This document shows positions 20,774 through 30,277 of a DNA stretch of 64,000 bases, in pieces. The DNA comes from Nitzschia sp. pyKryTriq1 (lineage: Eukaryota; Bacillariophyta; Bacillariophyceae; Bacillariales; Bacillariaceae), in contig OY101125.1 of NCBI GenBank assembly GCA_956465555.1, positions 498,501-562,500 of the forward strand, written 5' to 3'. The notes below the pieces were generated by a model. It was given only the letters and a program-made list of their open reading frames with translations, had not been told where the DNA came from and did no database searches. Within the stretch, counting starts at the first letter, position 1, and the number at the start of each line of letters is the position of its first letter. A program made the position numbers and the translations under genes.

Positions 20774-21262
20774 ATGACGAAGAAAAGCTACACTGTCACG
20801 CTTATTCAATCGGCGTTGATCCTGTTACTTTTGTCGGTGTCTGATGATACAGCGATCAGGGGTGTGAACGGTTTTGGCGTAACGCCATGGGCAAGAAGAA
20901 GTCCTTTGTCCCAACGCCTCGCTTCCTCCTCTTTGCGAGAACCTACAGCCACGAGAATGGTCATGCCCGAGCTGCCTATCAACGTGGAAAAATATTCACA
21001 GGTGCCATCCCAGGAACCTGCGTTTACGGCGACGACAATTCCAGCGGGTTTACTGAAAGATCATACTACCAAGGTCGGAACGTGGGGAATCATTCGAGTT
21101 CTACAGGGATTGTTGGAATACACAATTGACGGGTCTGAATCCTTTGAACTTTCTCCGAGTCTTTGCGGTATTATTGCGCCCCAAAGAAAACATCACGTCA
21201 AGGCGTTGTCAGATGATGTAGAGTTCGTCGTCGAATTTCATCGTGAGATCAACGAAGAGTAG
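20774..21262 (+). CDS. DUF1971 (TehB/YeaR-like) cupin protein, probably plastid-targeted
   Basis: Single-exon 162 aa. An N-terminal signal (LIQSALILLLLSV) is followed by GVNG/FGVTPWARR, an ASAFAP-like site with Phe34 and a basic transit segment. The mature domain matches the DUF1971 pattern: LPINVEKYSQ, FTATTIPAGLLKDHTTKVGT, WGIIRVLQGLLEYTI, IIAPQRKHHVKALSD, VEFVVEFHREI. In bacteria, members are small cupin-like proteins near nitrate or tellurite response genes; the biochemical role is not established. A secondary-plastid location is inferred from the presequence. Confidence 0.8.
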   Translation: MTKKSYTVTLIQSALILLLLSVSDDTAIRGVNGFGVTPWARRSPLSQRLASSSLREPTATRMVMPELPINVEKYSQVPSQEPAFTATTIPAGLLKDHTTKVGTWGIIRVLQGLLEYTIDGSESFELSPSLCGIIAPQRKHHVKALSDDVEFVVEFHREINEE

Positions 21263-22067
21263 CCTAGCGACTAACAGTAGTAGTAGTAGTAGTAGTAGTA
21301 GAAAAGACTTTTGGAGTGAGCTCCAAGAACGCCCTACTACTACTAAATTGTAGTTTAATCATGATGTGTGCCCCGATTCGTTTGTTATATTCGTAGATGC
21401 ACATGTAGCGGCACCATGCCCGAAGTCCCTCAGTGAGAGGGCTTAAGCGAGTTACATCATGGGAGTGCTACATACCACGTACTACTCCTATTCGCGAGAG
21501 AGCTGTGGAGAGAACAACAAAAAGTGTATGCCTCTGGCGCAGTTCGGCACAAATATCTTGAAGAGTGCAGGATAAACATCAACAATAATGTAAGGTTTAC
21601 TCCTTCCGCGAAATGAAGTTGATGAAGAAGAAGAACAGGAACCGAAGGAAAGAAGCAAGCGAAAGATGAGCCAAAACCCTAAACAAGAAAAGGTGATGAT
21701 GATAATAATGATGATGATGATTCTTCTTCGTCCTTTGGAGATTATTCTCGATGACGATGACGTACTGATACGAACTGTTCCGGTGAGAATGGCTTGATGG
21801 CCAGCCAGCACTGCTTTGCGGGCACGCTGGACGCACCGGCCGGCCAATTGGAAGATTTCGATTCGTTGGAGGGAAGTGGGCGAAGGCGTGGTTCTGATTT
21901 TCGCACGCCACGACTCAACCCTAACATAGCTTGCGGTACAACATACTAGTGCTCGATGATCGCTGACGACGCTCATTATTGCAAGTGTCTCAATCTCATT
22001 CTCATCCATCATACTGTACGAGTACCGAAGATCATAAAACACAACAGCAACAAAAACTAAGGAAACC
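21263..22067. other. Intergenic with (AGT)n microsatellite
   Basis: A perfect (AGT)n tract spans 21276-21301, with a short CTACTACTACTA partner at 21335 that could pair with it. A second ATG/ATT-rich tract lies at 21693-21720. Minus-strand frames at 21488-22099 are low-complexity and are not called. Confidence 0.5.
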
Positions 22068-22583
22068 ATGGACCTTTTCAAGAAACAAGACGCGCTCAAG
22101 CCTTACTTCGATGCAGCGTACGGATGTGCTGTCTTCGGAAAGGTCGCAAAAGCAGGCTTCGGTATCGGTGGAGCAGGAGGCAAAGGCGATGTTTTCATCC
22201 TCAACAAGGGCGGCGGGGAAACCAAAGTTGGAGAGTCGAAAATGATGCAGTTGAGTTTTGGTTTGCAGTTTGGAGGCCAAGTCTACAGCGAAATCATCTT
22301 CTTTGAGAGCGAGAAGGATTTTCAGAATTTTACTCATGGAAATTATGAATTCTCCGCCGATGCAAATGTCGTCGGATTGACTGCGTCCGCCAGTGTCAAG
22401 GCCAGCACGATGGGATCCCAAGGCCTTCAAGCAGGTTTGAGCTCTGAGGCGATTGCCGTCGATGCTGCTAAAACCTGTGAATACTCCAAAGGTATGGCAG
22501 TCTTCACCATCGCCCTTGGCGGACTCATGTACCAAGCCACGATCGGGGGACAGAAATTTACCTATGACAAGATTGAGGCATAG
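22068..22583 (+). CDS. SYLF-domain protein (Ysc84/SH3YL1-like)
   Basis: Single-exon 171 aa, essentially one SYLF (DUF500) domain: YGCAVFGKVAKAGFGIGGAG, GKGDVFILNKGG, KMMQLSFGLQFGGQVYSEII, FFESEKDFQNFTHGNYEFSA, then GGLMYQATIGGQKFTYDKIE. SYLF domains bind phosphoinositides and link membranes to actin in yeast and animals. Here no SH3 or FYVE partner domain is present. The ATG sits in an AAACCATGG context. The antisense strand is also open (22032-22589), but that is a composition effect. Confidence 0.85.
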   Translation: MDLFKKQDALKPYFDAAYGCAVFGKVAKAGFGIGGAGGKGDVFILNKGGGETKVGESKMMQLSFGLQFGGQVYSEIIFFESEKDFQNFTHGNYEFSADANVVGLTASASVKASTMGSQGLQAGLSSEAIAVDAAKTCEYSKGMAVFTIALGGLMYQATIGGQKFTYDKIEA

Positions 22584-23408
22584 GCGCATACGTCATGATG
22601 ATTGATTCTCAATGGTGTTTCTTTATCAAAAGCGAGCTGTGTCATCAGAATCCACCAGTAAAAGCGAGCTCAGATTTCAAAATGGTGCCGTCATGAGCCA
22701 TGTACTAGTTCCGAGTTGTCTACGACCTTCGTTAAACAGTGGCTGTCCTTGCACCAAACCAGTCACTCTTTTTTGGCACCAACAGTAATTCCTAGCGCGA
22801 AAAACTCACGTTGACGTCATTATTATGTTGTTGCAATGTTCGAAAGGAGTTTAGTTGATCATTTGCTCTCTAGTAGGGTGGATCAGTTCCATTTTTTTAC
22901 GCTGGCCTTCAGAGATCAGGCGTCCTGCCCTCGGTACACAGTATACAGTATCGTAGTACTACACTTCGTACCGTATCGTAAAGCAGAAAAAAGAGAGCTG
23001 TGTGTAATTTAGCTTTTAGCTACTATCTTGACGCTCGAGAGCAATGAAGAATCCATCATCTCTCCCCTTGCGCGCGCCTTGTCAGGCTCGACTGACTCGA
23101 CTACAGACGGTCGACTGCAGAGCATGGACAAATAATTATTGTCAGAGGATGGGAACCCCCCATGAATGCGCTATCCAGCACGTCCCCCTTTTCTGTTTTA
23201 CCAAGGTTTGAGAATAGACGAAAACACCAGTAAAATAATTTATAATTTTCATATCACGTTAGACCCTGGCGACAACCGTTAAAAATTAGCTCCGGCCGGG
23301 CACTTAGATCTATGTATTGTATACTAAAATTTCTGGGGAGCCACTCTTGAACGTCTTAACCTGGCAGGTAGTAACTACGAGTATTGTTCCTGTCTGGCAA
23401 TGTATATA
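22584..23408. other. Intergenic, no gene recognised
   Basis: AT-rich with scattered GTAC words. No frame or RNA gene can be supported. Confidence 0.45.
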
Positions 23409-23762
23409 TTCCTGCGTTGCCGCTAATTATTACAATTAGCGTGAAAAGAAATAGGCCGGTCGGTGCCACAGTAGACTAGGAGATTCGCCCGACAACCCGC
23501 TATTATGCCGGGGAGAACTTTGCGAGTAGACAAAACAGTCTACAGTACATACAGTCTTCGAGGTAGAAATCGAAAATTAAAAAGAGATTTCCGTTCTATT
23601 TTTCCCGAAGACTGTACGTGTATGTACTGTAGACTGTTTTGTCTACTCGCAAAGTTCTCCCGGCATAATAGCGGGTTGTCGGGCGAATCGCCTAGTCTAC
23701 TGTGGCACCGACCGGCCTATTTCTTTTCACGCTAATTGTAATAATTAGCGGCAACGCAGGAG
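23409..23762. mobile_element. 354-bp foldback MITE, Tc1/mariner (Stowaway)-like
   Basis: Two arms of about 150 bp pair almost perfectly around a loop of about 50 bp. The left arm starts CCTGCGTTGCCGCTAATTAT at 23411, and its complement ends at 23760. Differences are one substitution, a 1-nt indel and a 6-nt insertion. Extending outward, the ends read TTCCTGCG (left) and CTCCTGCG (right, complement), each next to a TA dinucleotide (23407-23408 and 23763-23764). TA duplication and a CTCCY-type terminus fit Stowaway-like Tc1/mariner MITEs. It has no coding capacity. The family call is inference; the hairpin itself is seen directly. Confidence 0.7.
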
Positions 23763-24020
23763 TAGATTTTCAAAGTCGCTTTTACGTAGAAAAGACAAAA
23801 GCTTTTGGTTTCGCAAGGTTTTGAGCCTCTTGTTTGTGACAAGAAGTTCTGAAGGTAGAAATTTAGGGCTTCGTTTTCGTTTTCATGTTTGCATTTTTTT
23901 CTCACCATAGCGCTACTGTAAACGCAATCCGTTCCCATTCATCTGGTGGAGAGTTGCTTCTCTCAATAGATAATCATCACAAAGCAACTACAGCAAACCC
24001 TCTCATTTCCTCCTCGAAGA

Positions 24021-25664
24021 ATGGAACCATCTTTAGTCTCCTCGGTGATATGGAACGCCGATGACTCCATCGTCGATATGTTGTACATTTTCGCCGCTAT
24101 ATGTTTAGTATACTTTTGGGTTGCTACCCGGCGTTCGGCCAAGCCACGGCCATGGCCCGTAGTGCCAGGGGGTCTACCCTTCATTGGAAACCCGCTGGGT
24201 CCTGGCGGCCCCCGCAATTTCTCTCGTCAGATAATTGCGTGGGCTACTGAGTTCGGTGGTAACCATGACATCGATGGCAACTGCGTGTCCAAGAATCCCA
24301 CAGGTTTGTTGGAGTGCAACATTTTCGGCAGTCGCTATATGATCGTTTGCAACAACGAGATGGCGACTCGCATCGTCAACCTACGGCCAGATATGATGAT
24401 CAAGAACCAAAAAGTAGCGGCGGCAGCGAGAAGTGTTGGTGCTGATGGAATCTTCTCTGCCGAAGGAACCGCCTGGCGACAAGATCGAAGGATTGTGGCA
24501 CCCGCTCTGAATATGAGAAGTGTTCGAGACTACCTCCCCCTTGTACAAGAAGTCACTATTCGTCTCATCGAGAAGTGGAAGAAAGACGTATCCAACAATA
24601 CCAATGATTCATCTTTGGTCATCAATAGGGACCTAGTGTGCTACGGGGTGGACAACATTGGATTGATCGCCTTTGGAAAAGACTACGATTCTCTACGGAA
24701 CCCCGGCTCGGCGGAAGCTAGGGATGTAGAACTTACATTTCGAAAGTTGTTCAGCCGTTCTTTATCGCCAATAAAGTTCTGGAAAATCCCTTTCATTGGA
24801 GACTATCTCGATGGCGCAGCAGCAGCCAAGGAGAACCTTCATGCTTCCATCAATGAGATGATCGAACGCGAAGAAGCAAGAACCACTGGTTCTATCGATA
24901 CAGGGTGTTCAAGGAGCATTCCAACGTTCCTATCCAAGATTGTCTCCTTGAGCAAGACCGGGCGGAACCAAATGTCACGCAGTCGAGTTCATGGAAATCT
25001 CCAAACGATGTTTATTGCGGGCTCAGACACTACATCATCCGCGATAATGGTCAGCTTGTGGAAAATTGTTACAGATGAAACAGGCCTTCAAGAGGAACTG
25101 GCTAATGAGGCCATGGACCTGCCAGAGCTGGAGTGCATGAATGCAGACTTGACTATGGAACATTTGATGCATGGGCTGCCAAGACTGAGATCCCTCTTCT
25201 ATGAAGTTGTGCGAGCGATGGGACCCGCTCCTGGGATTATGGCTCAATCAACGAAGGACTTCGAAGTAGCACCTGACGTTGTCCTTCCTCCTGGGACCCG
25301 ATTCATATTGCCGCTGCAGTACCTCGGTAAACAGCATGGGAGTGGTATTCCTACTGGCCCACACGATACACCAATAGCAGACTTTTGCGCCCGTCGGTGG
25401 ACAACAGTGGACGCCGATGGAAACGTCACTGGAGTGATCAAACCATCTACCAAGACTGGTGTGTCGGTTTCATCAGGCTTTGGTGGGGGTGCTCGCATTT
25501 GCCCTGGGCAGTACCTCGCTGAAATCGAAAGCCTGTTGTGCATAGCCTCCATCCTTCGAGCATTCCAACTTTCGTTGCCTCCAGACCACCCACCGGTGAA
25601 AATGGTCTCAAGGCTCGCAGCAGCTCCCGATGTGGACATTCGGCTCATCCTAGATCCGCGATGA
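24021..25664 (+). CDS. Cytochrome P450 monooxygenase
   Basis: Single-exon 547 aa. An N-terminal membrane anchor (MLYIFAAICLVYFWVA) is followed by a basic linker and a proline-rich hinge (RPWPVVPGGLPFIGNPLGPG), the microsomal type. The I-helix oxygen-binding motif is FIAGSDTTSS, the K-helix ExxR is YEVVR, and the haem loop is FGGGARICPG with Cys494 as iron ligand. The C-helix WxxxR appears as WRQDRR. All signature residues are present, so an active haem-thiolate enzyme on the ER is expected. I cannot assign a CYP family or substrate. Its stop codon lies 15 bp from that of the opposite-strand nuclease gene. Confidence 0.93.
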   Translation: MEPSLVSSVIWNADDSIVDMLYIFAAICLVYFWVATRRSAKPRPWPVVPGGLPFIGNPLGPGGPRNFSRQIIAWATEFGGNHDIDGNCVSKNPTGLLECNIFGSRYMIVCNNEMATRIVNLRPDMMIKNQKVAAAARSVGADGIFSAEGTAWRQDRRIVAPALNMRSVRDYLPLVQEVTIRLIEKWKKDVSNNTNDSSLVINRDLVCYGVDNIGLIAFGKDYDSLRNPGSAEARDVELTFRKLFSRSLSPIKFWKIPFIGDYLDGAAAAKENLHASINEMIEREEARTTGSIDTGCSRSIPTFLSKIVSLSKTGRNQMSRSRVHGNLQTMFIAGSDTTSSAIMVSLWKIVTDETGLQEELANEAMDLPELECMNADLTMEHLMHGLPRLRSLFYEVVRAMGPAPGIMAQSTKDFEVAPDVVLPPGTRFILPLQYLGKQHGSGIPTGPHDTPIADFCARRWTTVDADGNVTGVIKPSTKTGVSVSSGFGGGARICPGQYLAEIESLLCIASILRAFQLSLPPDHPPVKMVSRLAAAPDVDIRLILDPR

Positions 25665-25679
25665 AAAGCATGGAGGGTT

Positions 25680-27452
25680 TCATCTACCGATAGGCCCGCC
25701 TGTTTCCTTTTGATTGGAAGATGCGACATCGCGGTGATACGAGGTATCACAGCTACGAAGCCAAGGAGACTCTTCGAATAGCATGCCCCAGGCATCCTGA
25801 AGATTCTCAGTAATTACTGCCGTGAGCAGTCGATAACGTTTATCATCATCTTTTCTCACTCTATAAACGGCTTGGGTCCAAGACTGGAGGTGTGGCAACA
25901 CAATATTGTGCCAGTTTTGGCGATGTTGAAGCAATGGGTCGTCGATGGATATCCTGCTCACCGAAATCACCATGCTAGGAGTAGCTTCATCAGCCTTTGT
26001 TCCCTTCTTGTCAATCTTTGCATCGGAAGACGCTAAGCGATCTTCAACAAAAGCAGCAGGTAGGGCGCTGTCTCTGCTTTGGACTGCTTTTGGTGGCTGA
26101 CCCACCTTTCCTTCTGTTGTGCTCGGCTCGTCGCTGGCCGGGTTGGTTTTTTGACTGGAAGGAAAATATTCAGTAATTTTATTAGCCGCCGCCGACTCGT
26201 TCTTTTGTTTCTCTTCGTTCTCCTTGCCTTTCGTTGTTGGTTCAGTAATAATAGTCTTTTGGCACCGGGGCTGCTGGTTCCGAAGCACTTGTACTAAGTC
26301 GGCTTCTTCGGCTTCGTACATGAAACAGTACACAGTCGCTTGAATCATTTCATAGATCGGCGGAGACGGTTGCAGCCTTCGCATTCTATGTTTGCACTCC
26401 ACAATGACTCGTCGGAATTCCCATGTGGTGTCGTCCTCGTAAGGGTCCTCACTGTCGTCATTGTTCTTGGCTTCGCTCTTCTTGGCGATGGGTGCCATTT
26501 CTTGGCGGATACCGTCCACCGAACCACGTAGACTGAAATATGGCAGCTGCTTGGTTATTGACTCTTCCTCGTTCAAAGATGAGCGAGACTGTAGCTTTAA
26601 ATTTTCGTCTTGATTGCTGGCGAGCACTACTCCATCGTTTGGGCTTCCGTCTTTGATAGTAGCATCAATCTCACACACGGCAACCCCCTTTTTATTGTCT
26701 ACTACTACTTTCTGACGTTTGTTCTTGGCACCCGCCGACGACGAGTCGTCGTTCACAGTTCGCGCTTCCTCAACAAGGTCGACCAGACTGGATAATTCCC
26801 TAGCATTCGGCTGTTGTATCTGATAGGCAGGTCGAGGGGGGCGAAGCTCCTGACCAGCTGCATCAAAGTCCCAAACCCGAACCTCCGCGTTTCGCTCGGT
26901 GACTTCCCATCCACATTGCTGTTCATACAAATCCAAGGCATGAGATTCCCATACGGTACCAAAGCCTGTATGGATGCTATGCCTCGCCCCCTCTTCCAAA
27001 GTCGCCACCTCCTGGGCGGACAGTTTCTTGGATGTTTTGGCTTCTTGGACTACTTTTCGGCGCAACGCTTCCGCGGCCTGTACCGAGGCGACTTTGGTTT
27101 GGCCCGTGGGGACTTGAAGCGCCTTTTTCAAAGCCTGCTGGGTGGACTTCCCCGCCTTTTGTGCTAGATCCAGCCAGAGCTGTTCGTCCGATACAAGCTC
27201 GAAACCCAACAATGCGGCATCGTGCCGTAGCAACGCTTGCCCGGGAATGCCTTGGTATACATGCGCTTGAAGTACTTTGGGCAAGGACTTATACGGATGA
27301 AATCCAGCGCATGCTGCCAGTTCCGATACGTTGATTCGTAACCCATGCGATTGATTTTGAAAGGCACGGAGAAAGTCTTCTCTGGACATGAAATTATCCT
27401 TCTCATCGATGATGTTGTCTTCGGACGATCCATCCAGCACGGTCGGCGGCAT
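25680..27452 (-). CDS. YqaJ-like PD-(D/E)XK nuclease
   Basis: Single-exon 590 aa. The order of motifs is that of lambda-exonuclease/YqaJ nucleases. INVSELAACAGFHPYKSLPK (40-59) is the YqaJ-type entry motif. FGTVWESHALDLYEQQCGW supplies the helix Glu169. FSLRGSVDGI gives Asp313, RRVIVECKHRM gives Glu352 and Lys354, and IYEMIQATVYCFMYEAEEA gives the QxxxY helix (Gln371). Two long low-complexity insertions (about 235-300 and 395-490) interrupt the fold. In phages and bacteria such enzymes resect or cleave DNA; here a nuclear or organellar DNA-processing role is inferred. There is no clear targeting signal. It is tail-to-tail with the P450 gene. Confidence 0.72.
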   Translation of the reverse strand: MPPTVLDGSSEDNIIDEKDNFMSREDFLRAFQNQSHGLRINVSELAACAGFHPYKSLPKVLQAHVYQGIPGQALLRHDAALLGFELVSDEQLWLDLAQKAGKSTQQALKKALQVPTGQTKVASVQAAEALRRKVVQEAKTSKKLSAQEVATLEEGARHSIHTGFGTVWESHALDLYEQQCGWEVTERNAEVRVWDFDAAGQELRPPRPAYQIQQPNARELSSLVDLVEEARTVNDDSSSAGAKNKRQKVVVDNKKGVAVCEIDATIKDGSPNDGVVLASNQDENLKLQSRSSLNEEESITKQLPYFSLRGSVDGIRQEMAPIAKKSEAKNNDDSEDPYEDDTTWEFRRVIVECKHRMRRLQPSPPIYEMIQATVYCFMYEAEEADLVQVLRNQQPRCQKTIITEPTTKGKENEEKQKNESAAANKITEYFPSSQKTNPASDEPSTTEGKVGQPPKAVQSRDSALPAAFVEDRLASSDAKIDKKGTKADEATPSMVISVSRISIDDPLLQHRQNWHNIVLPHLQSWTQAVYRVRKDDDKRYRLLTAVITENLQDAWGMLFEESPWLRSCDTSYHRDVASSNQKETGGPIGR

Positions 27453-28081
27453 TTTCGGGAAATGCTGCAGGTAGTCGACGAAACACCAGAACGATTCTTC
27501 TTCTCTTCCTTTCTACGAGAGAAACAGCGGAAGTTTCAATCAATGTGGTGGAATAAGATCACGGCCAAGAATGAGTCGACCGTTTATATGCACGTGCAGA
27601 TGAGTTGTTTTTAGAGGGAGTACAGTAGAGTAATAGAGGCAGAGTTGTTATGTTTTGTGTCATCGTCGTTCTATTTCTCTGCACATCACCAACACAAAAC
27701 GTTCACTATGACGATGATGATTCCAAGATTCCGTCATTTTGCGATTCCCTTTTTTCGTTCCCTCATTTCCTGGGCTCGTTCTTTTTTTTTCGGGCCAGGG
27801 GGGAAGATCGGGTCAAGCCTAGTACCAAGCCCGGGCTTGTTCACTGCCAGCAGCAAAAAGGAGCCTGCAGTCGGGCGGGTGCGCGGTCTCATCTCAAACC
27901 GCAGTCTCAACTAACAACAGAACAAAAGCATCGTAACCGCACATACCCATAATAAACAACATCCCAGATCGACAGAATTCAGAATGTTCTCAGGCAGAAG
28001 AGGAGGGAGCATTTAGTGGCACCTCCCCACCTTTGCCCACAATCCGCAATCCGACATTATCATAACAACAAAAACAAGAAT
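27453..28081. other. Intergenic, no gene recognised
   Basis: Open frames at 27645-27952 overlap each other and are not protein-like. No repeats were noticed. Confidence 0.45.
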
Positions 28082-29266
28082 ATGCGATGGTTGAAATCCT
28101 TTTGTTGTTGTATTGAAGGCAGCAGACGACGAGTTCGTTGTTGGAAGCAGCTGGAATGTTTCGTTGCTGCAGGGCTGCTAGCCGCCATGGTAGCACAGTT
28201 GGGACGACGAAATTTCATGTTGGGCGGGGCTTCATCATGGTCAGAGGCTGACGACGACGACGCCCCTCCACTTTTTAATTTGACGGATCCAGTGTGGCCC
28301 TCCAAACCTCCGAGACTAAGAAAGAACCGCAAAGTCGCTTTCAAAAGGGAAACCATGCAGCTGTGTACCCTGGGCAAATTTTGGTGACGAACTCGGACCA
28401 CCTGTTACAAACGAATTCTTGAACTCCATTTTGGATGCTCGGCCGAGGACATACCTGTTTTTGATTTTTCGAAGCTCTACACTGGAGGAGGCAACATGAA
28501 TTCGTTTAAAAATCGATCTGGGTCGGGGTTGGATACGTGTCTCGTCACTGTGGGGTCGCTGTGGAGGATGATGGGTACCGGGGATCACATTTGGGGCACG
28601 GGTGTTGCCTTCGCTGGAACCGTCAAACAAAGATGCCGAAAAGAGACGAAGAAACATCTCCTGGTGAAGCACGTACATGTTCACTCCAGCCGGGGCCCAT
28701 TGTCAGCCGGTGAAATAGTCTCCTTCTGCAATTATTCGAGTGTCACCGAAGATGGAAAGATTCCAGCAGCTGGAGATGCCGGATTTCTTGTCCCCTTTAT
28801 ATTTCCAGAGTATCCCACGCGCTATCGTGACTCCTCTGTCCAGCAAGGAGAATCAAGAACAAGCAATACGGGCCTGTGTGTGGTGCTCCACAAAAAGGAT
28901 GAAAGTCGGTTGTCGAAGGAGGACGCAGGAGGCGCCAAACAATTGAAAGTTAGCTTACCATGGAGTGAAATGGTACAGTCTTTGAGCAATTGCACTGCCG
29001 TTGCATCCTCCTCATTGCAAGGGATTATTCTTGCCGAAGCCGTGGGGGTCCCAAGCCGACGAGTCAGGATGTCTGGGGCGCCTGGGGACTTCAAATTCTC
29101 CGATTTTTACATGAGCTACCGCAGGATTGAGCCCCGATCTGCTACATCCGTGACAGAGGTATTCAATGATTCACTTCCTGCCCTCCCGTTTGAGGAACGA
29201 AGCAACTACGCCAAAAAGATACTAAAAACCTTTCCTGTTGAGTTATTCCATTTTGTGGAGACATGA
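28082..29266 (+). pseudogene. Polysaccharide pyruvyl transferase-like gene, reading frame interrupted
   Basis: Starts at ATG 28082 with a type II membrane anchor (CFVAAGLLAAMVAQL) typical of Golgi transferases. The pyruvyl-transferase landmarks follow: NFGDELGPPVTNEFL (about 28369-28420), TGGGN, LVTVGSLWRM, DHIWGTGVAFAG, HSSRGPLSAGE and GDAGFLVPFIFPEY. The first landmark is in the +1 frame relative to the segments before and after it, which share one frame with a TGA between them. Two nearby compensating 1-nt indels, or a sequencing error, explain this better than a spliceable intron: no GT-AG pair fits. If real, the gene is broken. The intact family adds pyruvate ketals to glycans. Confidence 0.6.
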
Positions 29267-30277
29267 GTCCGCGATGGCATTGAGATTAGCACTGTTGGTG
29301 CTCTTTTTGAATTCCTACCCACCTCGCGACATCTACCCATCCGATGAGTCTGAATGACCCCTCCTCGCCCAAGAGTAATGTTTTTCATTGTGCTATCATC
29401 GCCCTACCATTGGGATCAGGGCGGCTGGGAACTTTAACGAAGAGCCCCAACCCTGATCGTCCTTCGAAAAGATTAGCCGTCCACTCGTCCAGAGTTCCCT
29501 ACAATTCCGAACGTCAGGAGTACGTACAATCGACCGCACAAGATTTGCGAGTGTCGAACCTGGAAGGATCCGAGAGAGGAATAAGAAGAGGTCCTTATTT
29601 TAAGTCCCTTTGACTACTACGCCGACGAGTATGCACTGTTGATGTATTTAATGATATCTCTCACTCACTCACTAGCGAAAACAGCAACTACAACACTGCC
29701 TAGTAGTGTTACGATGTGATAATATATCTAAACTATGAGTATAAAATGATGCAGTGTGGGGGGACTTATATTGTTCCGTTTCCCTTTTCATGAGTCAGGG
29801 AAGGGTAGAGACGTCAAGGTCAATTCTCTTTCGATATCATCCTTCGAAACTAGTACGTTGGTCGTGGTGCTGGGGGGGCCTTGCTGTGGTGGGTTGCTGG
29901 TACGAAATCTAATATTAGCTTGGCCGCTCCAGTTGTAGTTCGAAAAATGTACAGTACACGTACTATGATGTACGTACCGTATCGCAGGATTCGATTAGCG
30001 CTAACGAGCGCCCGATAATGCGGATAGGGCGTGTATATTACGCGGTATAGTTCGCGCTGCGCGCTGCGTTTCACTTTGTCGATGCGGTACCGACGATGAT
30101 GCTGCATTTATGTCATAGAAGTATGAATACAGTATGGATGCAGGACCCATATGGCTGTGCTACCCGGGTAGACCAGCAAGTCAACCCGGTCCACGAATAG
30201 ATTTATTTTTATCCGATTCGAAACAGTAGTGGTGAATCATTTCATTGTCATCGCGGGGGCTCGATTTCATTATTAAG
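29267..30277. other. Intergenic, no gene recognised
   Basis: Short open frames at 29344-29613 and 29850-30107 lack any recognisable motif. GTAC words cluster at about 29950-29980. Confidence 0.45.

Noticed and set aside
22032-22589. 185-aa minus-strand frame opposite the SYLF gene
   Set aside because: The plus strand encodes a full SYLF domain; the antisense frame has no motif.
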